From: Lunularia cruciata | Taxonomy: Eukaryota > Streptophyta > Marchantiopsida > Lunulariales > Lunulariaceae | Reading direction: 5' to 3' | Length of the DNA stretch: 64,000 nucleotides | Assembly: GCA_948567375.1 (NCBI GenBank) | Contig: OX419757.1 | Span: 54,808,001-54,872,000 of the forward strand | In this document: piece after piece, positions 1-9,252 of the stretch | Numbering within the stretch: position 1 is the first letter of the stretch | Layout of the letters: each line of letters starts with the position of its first letter | Program-made: the position numbers and the translations under genes | Notes under the pieces: model-generated | The model's input: only the letters and a program-made list of their open reading frames with translations | Told to the model about the DNA's origin: nothing | The model's database searches: none

Positions 1-54
1 ACAAATGAAATTGACTGAAGAATGACTGCAATTCGGGGCAATATAAAATTGCGA

Positions 55-2570
55 ATGCGCAAGGGGAAGTTGAATTCGCTAAGTAAATTTCCAATTCCTT
101 TGAGTAGTCATCCTGCAGGAATGCGTGTCCGAAAGCCCATTTGAGTGAAATCTTCCGAAACCCTGAGGGAGTTAGAGTGTCTCGTCCAGGAGAGGGGCTG
201 ATCTTCCAACAGCGTAGATCAAGAGAACAAATCATGGCAATGAAGGTGGCCAACGCGCTGGCAGTGAGAGGTTTTGCAATTCGAAGGGTAGATGTAGTAG
301 CTAGGATCGAAGTCTTGGTTAGACTTTGTATCACCTTTTTAGCATGGAATTGGAATTTCAGCTTCCCGGGAGTAATGGCAGAAATTGCTGCCAGTAATTG
401 TGAAGAGGGTCCCGAAGTGGAAGGGAAGAGAGGCAATCCAGCTCGATGGACTGAGTCAGATTGGAAGTTAGTCCTGGGGAGGGAAGCAGGAGAGCCAACA
501 GGAATCACCTTCTACCGGAAGTGTGATGCTGTAGAGGAGACGGTAGAGATTCATAATTCATTTTTTGCTCCAAGAACTACAAATGGTTACAAGGTGGAGT
601 CCTATCGGGACACGATCCGAAGAAGTATCGTAGGGGCGATGATGGCCATGTTCAAGCCAGAGCACACAACGTACGTAACCATGCAGCAGGCGGTTTTCTT
701 CCACCAGATGTTTGCAGGAGTATCCGTGAATTGGGCAAAGTGTTTCCATCACCGAACCAGGCAAATGGTAGTGAATTGGCAAATGGGCTTGCCACTGCAT
801 TATTTTGCACCATTTGCAGTACATTTCTACTTTGGCCTAAACTTGCTCTCTGAAGACGAGCGGCATCGTATGGTCTCCCACATGCACCCTAATTTGAGAC
901 AAGAAGCCAACAAAGAGGAGCGACAGTATATGCTTCAGATGTGGGCAAATGACGAATACTTTATGAGAACGGGACAGTGGAACATCAAAGATGTGGCCAG
1001 TCCGAAGACGAAGAAGCGAAGTAAATCCGAAGAAGCTAAACCATCGCCCATCCAACGCAAGACTTGGAGGCTGATGTTGAAGACAACTTACGTCGTGAGA
1101 AGAGCATCTTCCGGGAGCGGAGTCGGATAAAGAAACTGAGTCGCAAGAAGAGGACTCAGAAGAAGAAGAGCTCACGTTAAAGAGTAGGGAGTCGAGTAGC
1201 AAAAGTGATGGAGAGCCCGAAGTCCAGCAATTGATGGTGGTAAGTGAAGTTGGCGAGGCAATGATGGAGAGCAAGCCAAAATCCGAAGCAAAGAAGGAGT
1301 ATCCCATGGGGCCGAGTTCAAGAGGCCAAGACAAAGATAGTGCCGACACTACAAAGATACAAAGATCGCGACTTCGGATGAAGGAGCCAATGACCTAGGA
1401 AAAGACTCCAGACGAAGGAGGCAATGATGAAGAAGAAACTTTTGGTAGGATAGCATATTTGACAAGGGTGATCACACCTATGCTCAAGCTATTGAAAGAA
1501 CATTGTATGGGAATTGCCCAAGATCGAGTAAAAGGGATGAATGAGCTACAGGTGGTGGAGCATCTGTTGAAGGAAGTGAAGGAGCTGTAGGAGCATCAAA
1601 TCCAAAGAAGTGCAGAAATTGAAGATCTTCGGAGGGAGGAAGACTCAAGGAAGAAACTGTTGAGCGTGTTACAGGAGAGTTGCGCAGAGAAGGAGAAGGA
1701 CCTGCAAAAGCAAGCCGGAGAGTTGAGAGAGTAAGCGATGTGGCTCAGTAAGATGTAGGAGGAAGTAAGTACTATGTGCGTCGAGAATGTCCATTTGAAG
1801 GCATGACAATCGTAATGGAGCAAGAATTGGACAGCTTGAAGAAGAGTGCCGCATCAAAAGATCAAGCATGGCAGAGAGAATTGGCATCCAGGAAAAAAGA
1901 AGAAGAGCGTTTGCGTGAACTTGTCAAGAGTGTGGAGCAGCAAAAAATGCAGTATGCAGAGGAGAAGAAGATGCTCGCTGCAAGATACAAAGACGAGTTG
2001 CAGATGTATCGAGAGGAGTTGAAGGTGGAGCATTCTTGAGGATACACATCGGAATCAGTAGGGGACATTGCAAGGAAGCTACAAGCAATTTTAAGCACGG
2101 AGGCTGAAGGAAGATTGGAAGAAGCTCGTCTGCATGAGTTGAAGTTACTTATGCAGGAGACTCGAAAGCGAAGAGCCAAGGATGTGGACATGAACACATT
2201 GCTGATTCGGTTGAGAGAACGTGTAGATAGAAAAATGTTGGAGGTAGAAAATAATGTTAGTCTTAGGCTAGATTTAGTCAATTCAGAGTTAGAGAAAAAT
2301 CGGAATAGTGTGACAAAAGAGAGGAAACCCGATGTCGCAGAAGTAGGAATTCAGGTGTCATCGGACTTGCTAATTGACACATTAGAGAAGAGTGGGTCAG
2401 GAAATAAGAGTGTAGATGGAGTAAACCGGAGCTCAATTGAAGACTGTAGTGAAGAAGTTATAGAATTAGTAAAGAAATTAGTAGAATCAGTCATACCCGA
2501 AGAAGGTGAAATAGTAGGAAGATCATCGGGTTTGGAAGCCGATGATGAGGTCGACATTGGATCGGGATAG
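55..2570 (+). pseudogene. LTR-encoded coiled-coil protein, copy a (degenerate)
   Basis: I do not recognise this family. The first ATG of the frame is at 55. A one-base deletion near 133 relative to the 3' LTR copy breaks the frame, which is then open 141-1130. The N-terminal part (about 330 codons) is a mixed helical-looking domain rich in W, F and H. A Glu/Ser-rich acidic stretch follows, then heptad-rich coiled coil (about 1450-2330), then a conserved tail ending EVDIGSG at 2570. In-frame stops lie at 1396, 1588, about 1733 and about 1756, with a frameshift near 1112. I see no signal peptide or membrane segment, so it does not look like an envelope protein. The same order is present in the 3' LTR and in degenerate copies at 13767-14247 and 26159-27210. 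Function is unknown. Confidence 0.75.
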
Positions 2571-2690
2571 ATATCAATTTTGAGATAGGAAAGGATAGAT
2601 ATGAAACGATAGATTGTCACTTAGGATCAATAGGTAGGAAGAGATGTTAGGAAGCGGTGCTTAGGTAGGCAAGTCTGCCGTTTGCTTCAG

Positions 2691-2697
2691 TATTTAA
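2691..2697 (+). promoter_or_regulatory. TATA-like box of the LTR promoter
   Basis: TATTTAA lies about 120 bases after the end of the LTR ORF. The same box in the same context (TATTTAAG/A plus GTGGCATTC or similar) recurs at about 11549, 14318, 27310 and 37013, and in reverse in the minus-strand LTRs. Conservation across independent LTRs supports a promoter and places the ORF upstream, in U3. Confidence 0.6.
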
Positions 2698-3376
2698 GTG
2701 GAGCATTCATAGTACGATGTTATTCAGTATTCATCTTTCTGAAGATAGATAAAGCGAAGTGTTGTCCTCAGTACTCGTCGCTTAAGCTTAATTCCGGTTG
2801 TCAATTTTGTGTTTGTGTTTGTGAGTGTGTGGAGAATTCCAAAGAGCAAGTCAGTGTGTCTGTGGATATTGGAATCTACAGCCTTGATCTTCATTTTGTG
2901 TGTTTGATCCTAAGTGAAGTGCATTGGAGCAATGCCTTGACAGATCTGAGAGGAATTGTAGTGTTGTTAGTATTCTTCATTGGTGAGTGCAGCACGAAGT
3001 TGAGGTGAAGCAATTTCAATCGAGGAAGTTGTGCCTTCAGTGGAGAGGTGGAACACAATTCTGAGGAAAAATTGGTCTTTGCAGTGAAGTGCCGTCTTCG
3101 GGAGAATCTGAATCATCACAATCAAGAGTTGTTTGGACAGAATTGACTATGATGTGATTACATGTGTGTATTCGTGACAAGTTGTAAAGATTGTGAGCTT
3201 GTTACTCTCTTCTGGGTGTAGTTTCTACCTGAGAGATTAAAGAAGCAATCAAGAAGAAATGCAATTGTGACTTTTGACTTTGTATTTGACCAATTCTGGA
3301 TAGTATCTCTGCGGGAACAAACTTTACTTACCCAGTTACCGCAAAAGTGATATTTGCCGGGTTGTCACATGATTTT

Positions 3377-3394
3377 TGGCACCGCTTCCGGGGA
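3377..3394 (+). other. Primer binding site (tRNA-Asp type)
   Basis: TGGCACCGCTTCCGGGGA starts seven bases after the LTR end. From known plant tRNA-Asp, the expected site is TGGCGCCGTTGCCGGGGA, so 15 of 18 positions match. Athila-type elements use this tRNA. Confidence 0.8.
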
Positions 3395-3457
3395 TACAAA
3401 TCTCGGAAGTGGAAGAATACAAAGCCAAATTCGAAACTGGGTGTCCACGCAATATGA

Positions 3458-4850
3458 ATGTCTGCATCAAGAGAACAACAAGAAGAGAGAGCTCAAAGAC
3501 AAGCAGTGGATTGTGAAGAAGACAAATGTTTGAAAGCCCCATACACTTAAGACGAAATCAAACGAGAAGAGTTGGACTTTCAACTTCTCTACGAAGTACA
3601 AGCAGCCCTACGCAAACTTGACCAAAAGAGACGCAAAGGAGGTTGGCAAGGCTACTTTTCATCCCCGTCTTACAAGAACAAGAAAGACTCGAGTGGGCAG
3701 ACATACGCGCTACGACCCAGTACACCGACTTCTCCTAAAGCTGTAAAGGAAGTCGATTTCATTAAGAAGTTTGTTTGAGAAAAGACAGCGCAAACACTTA
3801 TGGAAGAAGAGTGTTAGCATCTGGTACAAAAAGTTCCTCGATTATCTCAAAGAAGATTTGAAGATCAGACTGAAGCTGTGGACCCTCTTACTTCTGATCG
3901 GGTTGAAGTCGACAACACCAGAGAAGAAGAAATTGTCGAAGAAGACCCCAATTTGAACTTGACAAATTGGAACCCGTGGGCAGACAACACGGCGTCCATA
4001 CCAAGTAGCTCTGTGGTTCCCGTAAGTTCAAACTTACCACACCCAAATCCGCCGCACCGAACGATGTCTTCATTACCCATGACCCGACATGCTTATCAAA
4101 AGTACAAAGGTACAGAGCAAGACAAAGATCCTGACGAATTCATTGAGGAATTTGAAGTCATTTCCTTTGCCAACAAGGAACATGACTCTACGGATTGACT
4201 GCGGATTTTTCCAAGTCTGCTCCGAAAGAAGGCTCGGAGCTGGTATACTCATGTAACACAGAAGGGATTTACCCTAGCGGACTGGGCAGACTTACAGAAT
4301 GGCTTCCTGGGAACAATTTTGGGAAGTGGATTATGATACAAGTGTCTTCGCGGCACTCAATGATTTGGATCAAGGAAAGAAGGAAAAATTGAGAGATTAC
4401 TCTGAGCGGTTCATGGCCTTATTGAACCGAGTTCCGAAGCAATCCGGGGTGTTGGGGTATTCCGATGCCCAAGCCATTACTTGGTTTCTCGGCGGACTTT
4501 CACCGGAGATTTGAATCTTTGCCAGAGAGAGAAATGTAACCTCTTTGGACAAAGTCCTCAAACATGTTGCCCGATATGAGGCGGCTCATTCTAACTCGTC
4601 AAGTAATCAAAGAAATCATGAGAAGAAAGGCAAAAAGCCAAGACAAAGAGCTTCACATAGTACTTCTCCTTCTTTGGAAGAATCCTCCACTTCTTCTAGT
4701 TCTTCTTCAAAATACGACGATGGGATCAAGGCGAAGAAGAAGATACGGTATATCAAACCCAAGATACATAGCCTCCATCAAGCCCATCATATCAAGGTCC
4801 CAAGTTTGGACCACGGTAGTACAATCCTACTGTTCCCCCACGAAGACCCC
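3458..4850 (+). pseudogene. A1 gag, N-terminal part (broken)
   Basis: The frame opens at ATG 3458 (MSASREQQEE...) about 60 bases after the primer site and is stopped at about 3548. Matching reading frame continues in pieces at 3572-3778, 3878-4198, 4299-4514 and 4545-4790, with at least two frameshifts. The part near 4320-4510 has the retrotransposon capsid pattern (SERFMALLNRVPKQSG ... ITWFLGGLSPEI). It is followed by a Ser-rich, basic linker before the zinc knuckles. In the family this protein forms the virus-like particle; this copy could not make it intact. Confidence 0.8.
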
Positions 4851-4852
4851 CG

Positions 4853-6085
4853 ATGGGTGGTCAGAATAGACCTCAAAATGTGGCACCGGGTGCTTGTTAC
4901 AATTGTGGCTCAATGGGACATTGGTCTCCAAATTGTCCGGAGCCAAGACGACAAATTGGGTACATATCCCTTTGTGGGAATTGTAAAGGATCGGGGCACA
5001 CAGGAAACCAGTGCCTGCAACCACCCAATCCGAAGCCCCCTGTCAAGTATGTTCAGACTCCTGCTGAGCGTGCTGCGCTTCAAGCAAAGGGGGATGCGAA
5101 CGTTAATTGTATTACCCTTGAGGAAGAAAGGCCTCAAGAAGGAAGTCCGGCTTCAAAAGGAGATTGGCTGGACCTCAAAATTTTGAAGGTAGAAACTCGC
5201 GCGGAGCAAAGGAACCAAGTTTCTGAAGAACCAAGTATGGCGGCGTCTTCCTCTCGGAAAATGAAGAGACTACGACCAAAATCTATTCTCTCTGCAAAGG
5301 AAGAAAAGGTCCTAGCAAAAGCTTTGCAAAAAGAAATTAACGAAGCAATACTACGCATGAGGGAGATGAGGGTGGAGGCAAATGCGAAGACGCAAACCCC
5401 CGTATTTTTGGCAGATATCAGGTCTGAAGTAAAAGACTTGATCCAAGCCAAAGTTGGTCAACCCAATGATCATTGGGTCAACCACCTACGCCCACCGGTT
5501 ACCATCCTCAAGCATCCCAAAGTTTGCTTTGAACCGGCACACAATTCAGAACCAAAGCCAAAGACGAAGCAGGTGAAATTAGGAGGAGTTCCAAAGTACG
5601 ATATTGTGGCAGATATGGCGTCTACAAGCGCAAATGTCACGTTTAAGCAATTATGGGAGGACAATAAGCTCTATAAAAATCAGTTAAGCTCAGCTCTCAA
5701 GAAAGTGAGGGCGATGACAAAGAAGGACTTGCCCGCAATTTATCGTATTGAACATGAAGACTTGGGATCTCCCGAGGTGGATGCAGAGATAGCAGGCTGC
5801 ATGATTACATCCATACCCATTGATTCGGGGTCGGGTGTAAATGTCATGATAGAAGACACTGCACATCGACTAGGGTACACAACATTTGAACCAACACCTC
5901 GGATTCTTAAGTTTGCGGATCAAACCAGGAGATGGCCCTTGGGCATGCTGTCGAATATTACCACGATTATTGGAGGGGTGCCTTTTAAATTAAATTACAT
6001 TGTGTTAAGACTTGTAACCAAAATTGGCTACCCTCTCTTGATTGGGAGACCCTGGTTGTACAGTGCCCAGGTTATGGTGGATTAG
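4853..6085 (+). CDS. A1 nucleocapsid zinc knuckles and aspartic protease
   Basis: This is an open stretch of about 410 codons. Two CCHC knuckles lie at the start (CYNCGSMGHWSPNC and CGNCKGSGHTGNQC, both C-x2-C-x4-H-x4-C), which in the family bind the genomic RNA. A charged linker follows. The aspartic protease is at about 5770-6085: the catalytic D-S-G is in IPIDSGSGVNVM and the flap/C-terminal signature is LLIGRPWL. It lacks its own credible ATG and is the continuation of the upstream gag frame after a frameshift. It ends with TAG in MVD-stop, after which the polyprotein would have continued. Confidence 0.85.
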   Translation: MGGQNRPQNVAPGACYNCGSMGHWSPNCPEPRRQIGYISLCGNCKGSGHTGNQCLQPPNPKPPVKYVQTPAERAALQAKGDANVNCITLEEERPQEGSPASKGDWLDLKILKVETRAEQRNQVSEEPSMAASSSRKMKRLRPKSILSAKEEKVLAKALQKEINEAILRMREMRVEANAKTQTPVFLADIRSEVKDLIQAKVGQPNDHWVNHLRPPVTILKHPKVCFEPAHNSEPKPKTKQVKLGGVPKYDIVADMASTSANVTFKQLWEDNKLYKNQLSSALKKVRAMTKKDLPAIYRIEHEDLGSPEVDAEIAGCMITSIPIDSGSGVNVMIEDTAHRLGYTTFEPTPRILKFADQTRRWPLGMLSNITTIIGGVPFKLNYIVLRLVTKIGYPLLIGRPWLYSAQVMVD

Positions 6086-6538
6086 CACTAGCAAAAATTA
6101 CGATTCAAAGACATTTTGTCTAAAGAACAAAAGCTGGTGACCGTAAGTTGGATGAAGGTGCCTCATCTTGGGGAAACTACTTCATCAGAAGACGATGATG
6201 AATCCAAAGATTCATCGTCTTCGTCTTTGGGGGACTCCAAAGCCGATGTCCAAGTAAATTATTTGGAGTGCTACGAGGTAGAAGTCAACGATGAAGACCC
6301 ATACGACATCGCCTCGGGTAAACAAGACTTGGAGGAAGGGGGTTTGACGGCAATACGACTCGGGTTGAGCTGAGTAAGTCACGTGGAAGGTGTCATTAAC
6401 CCCGATGACTGTCAAGATGTGGTCTTGACTGAAGACAAGAGTTTAAAATTTTCAAAGACAGTCACCGTAGAGGAGTTGGCAGGATACACTGCCCTGTTTA
6501 TAGAGTTCTAGGATGTATTCGCCTGGTCTATTGACCAA
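6086..6538 (+). pseudogene. A1 protease-to-RT linker (degenerate)
   Basis: Fragments of acidic, Ser-rich coding sequence (open 6116-6373) join protease to reverse transcriptase. No catalytic motif is visible. It is the usual spacer of this clade, broken by stops near 6372 and 6510. Confidence 0.6.
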
Positions 6539-7926
6539 ATGCCAAGAATTCCACGAGAATTTGGCGAGCACCGGATTGATTTGGTCAAAGGTGCAGTTTC
6601 GGTTCGGCAAAGGCAATACTGCCTGAACCCGAAGTACTGCCTCCTAGTAAAAGATGAAATTGATAAGTACTTAGGGGCCGGAATAATTTTCCTTGTTCTA
6701 AGCAATGAGTGGGTTTCACCCATTGTCATCGTTCCAAAGAAGAAGACCGGGAAAATTTGAGTGTGCCAAGATTTTTGCAAATTAAACGCAATCACCAGGA
6801 AGGATCATCATCCTTTACCATTTACAGACACAATTCTGGACCAAGTAGCTGGTCATCCATGCTATATTTTTCTCGACAGATTTGCAGGATACAATCAGAT
6901 ATCCATTCGAGAAGAAGACAAGGACAAAACCACATTCACGACTGATTGGGGCACTTTTGCTTACAATCAAATGCCCTTTGGGTTGTGTAATGCTCCTGCT
7001 ACTTTCCAAAGGATGATGAATTCAATATTCAAAGATTTCCTGCAAAAATTTGTTGAGGTCTTCATTGATGATTTTTGTGTGTTTGGGCGAAGAGAGGTAC
7101 ATATAGATTACCTTTGCCAAACTTTTGAAAGGTGCCATTTTGCCGGTTTTTCATTACACCCGGAGAAATGCTTCTTTGCAATGAAGGAAGGAATTCTTCT
7201 GGGGCATCGGGTGTCAAACCAAGGAATTGAAGTGGATATTGAGAAGGTTAAAGTAATTGCAGCTTTGGAATCCCTGAAGAACCTCCGGGAGCTGAGAGCC
7301 TTCTTAGGACATGTCGGATACTACAGACGCTTTGTGTCAAACTATGCAATGCTTGCTGCACCACTTACAAAGCTTCTAAAGAAATCTGAAGATTATCTAT
7401 GGGAAGCAACTCAGGAAGAAGCTTTCCAGGTATTGCAGAAGAAGCTGGTTGAAGCACCAGTCATGAGGGCCCCAAATTGGGACGTCCCTTTTCATGTGTA
7501 TGTGGACACTTCGTCCATGGCCATCGGAGTTGTCTTAAGTCAAAAAGACAAGAAGAAAAAGGACTACCCGGTGTATTATGCCAGTCGACAACTTTTTGTT
7601 TCTGAAAAGAACTTTTCAACAACTGAAAGAGAGGCCCTCGGTATGGTGTATGCCTGCAAGAAATTTTGTCACTATCTGTTAGGATACGAATTTGTCTTCT
7701 ATGTGGACCATTATGCACTGCAACACTTGGTCAAGAAGGCGGATTTGTCCGGGTGAATTGCACAATGGATCTTGTTATTACAAGAATTCACATACACTGT
7801 ACAAGTAAGGAAAGGAGCTTCGCATTCAAATGCGGACTTCTTATCCAGGTTGGAAACTCAAGACCAAGATTTGGAAATTGATGATCGGTTTCTTGATGAA
7901 GAGCTATATCATTTAATGACGGTGTG
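6539..7926 (+). pseudogene. A1 reverse transcriptase and RNase H (two stops)
   Basis: RT is seen from the fingers (WVSPIVIVPKK, 6707) through FGLCNAPATFQRMM (about 6978) to the active-site block VFIDDFCVF (about 7060). The connection GHVGYYRRF follows (about 7310). RNase H begins near 7495 with VYVDTSSMAIGVVLSQ, then TEREALGMVYACKKF, and ends around 7926. TGA stops at 6758 and 7754 fall where Arg (CGA) is expected, which suggests C-to-T decay. In the family this enzyme copies element RNA to DNA inside the particle. Confidence 0.92.
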
Positions 7927-9241
7927 AAGTACGCGGTATGCAGCAAAATATCATTATTTTCATACGTGCCATTGTCCTGAGGGGCTGGATCCAGAACAAA
8001 GGGCAGTCTTCCTTCGGAAAATGGGACCGTACCAATTAAAACACAACATTTTGTTTAAAATGGGCAAAGATGAGATACTGCGGAGATGCCTGGAAGCATA
8101 CAAAGTAGGAGGAGTCATCGAATCCTTGCACTTGGAAGCATCAGGGGGACATTATGCCCTGAAAAATACGGTGAAGAAAATTCTTTCAGCAAGATATTGG
8201 TGGCCTACGATGTATAAAGATACCCATGCCCATATTTGGAGTTGTGATGCCTGTCAAAGAACAAGGAAACCGACGGCAACTTCCCAATGGCCTTTGAAAC
8301 CAATTTTGCCTCTGGCCCCATTTGAAAAATGGGGTATTGATTTTGTGGGACCTATTCAACCAGTAACTCGTGTCACAAGGAAGAGGTACATATTAGTATG
8401 TACGGATTATGCCACCAAGATGGTGGAAACAGAGGCAACACGAAGAGATGATGCGGAGACAGTAGCAGAATTTTTCTTCCGAAACATCATTTCCCATTAT
8501 GGGTGTCCTCTGGAATTGGTCAGTGATCGAGGAACTCATTTTTTGAACTCAATGGTGGAAGCGTTAACCAAATACTTCCAAATTAAGCATTGGAAGACCA
8601 TGCCTTACAACCCGAAAGCGAATGGACTCACGGAGAAAGCCAATGGATTGCTGTGTAAAATTTTAAATCAGGTGATAGTCAATTATGCCTATGACTGGGA
8701 TACGAAGTGACCTGTAGCGTTATGGGCATATCGAACAACGGAAAAAATTACTACCAAGCAAACTCCTTATTTTTTGACATACGGATTGCATCTCATATTA
8801 CTAGTTGAGTTTGAAGTACTGACATATAGAATACTTTGCGAAGAACATTTGTCGGAGGAAGAAAGTCAAGATCTTCGGATCCATCAATTGATGTGGTTGG
8901 AAGAGAAAAGGGACGATGCAATGCAAACTACAAAGGAAATTCAAGAACAACAGAAAGTTAGGCACAATACAAGAATCAAACCTGTGACTATTCAAGAAGG
9001 AGATCTGGTATTATTATATGATAATCAACGCTTATTTTTTCCAAGAAAATTACATCTGAGGTGGATGGGACCGTATTGTGTGATGCACATTTATGATAAT
9101 GGTTCTATTCAACTCGCAGACCTAGATGGCAATCCTTTTGCAACTCGTGTTAATGGTTGGAGGGTTAGAAAGTATTGGACCCCAAACCCGACTTTGTATA
9201 GAAACCCGGTTGTCGGTGTTTGCGGAGATGCTCACATTTGA
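7927..9241 (+). pseudogene. A1 integrase with GPY motif (broken)
   Basis: The HHCC zinc domain is at 8130-8260 (H-x-GGHY ... CDACQ). The DDE core is at 8330-8650 (GIDFVGP, VSDRGTHF, and the Glu in GLTEKANG). A TGA at 8708 replaces a probable CGA. The frame resumes (8774-9241) with a coiled region and the C-terminal LRWMGPY motif. No chromodomain follows. The final stop overlaps the polypurine tract, so there is no room for an extra ORF between integrase and the 3' LTR. Confidence 0.9.
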
Positions 9242-9250
9242 GGGAGGGGG
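9240..9250 (+). other. Polypurine tract of A1
   Basis: GAGGGAGGGGG lies two bases before the 3' LTR start (TGTGGTACC). The identical context (gatgctcacatttgagggaggg) precedes the 3' LTR of the short element at 24962, which confirms it as the plus-strand primer. Confidence 0.85.
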
Positions 9251-9252
9251 TA

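Larger units (their letters stand above)
1..3369 (+). repeat. 5' LTR of A1 (partial at left edge)
   Basis: This matches 9253-12225 over its length, apart from a roughly 730-bp segment (about 187-915) missing from the other copy. It ends in TTGTCACA directly before a primer binding site. The end is confirmed by other family members that have target duplications. U3 holds a long coding region (55-2570), and a TATA-like box lies at 2691. The stretch 2725-3369 (R and U5) has no credible gene and contains the transcribed leader. Confidence 0.93.

Noticed and set aside
55-2570. Envelope-like protein as identity of the LTR ORF
   Set aside because: No signal peptide, hydrophobic membrane segment or cleavage site is visible; the C-terminal half is highly charged coiled coil.
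2682-3008. 108-codon frame in the R-U5 part of the A1 LTR, also at 11538-11864
   Set aside because: It is present in both LTRs of one element, but the aligned segments of the other LTRs (for example 37013-37390) are interrupted by stops or shifts in that frame; it looks like the untranslated leader.
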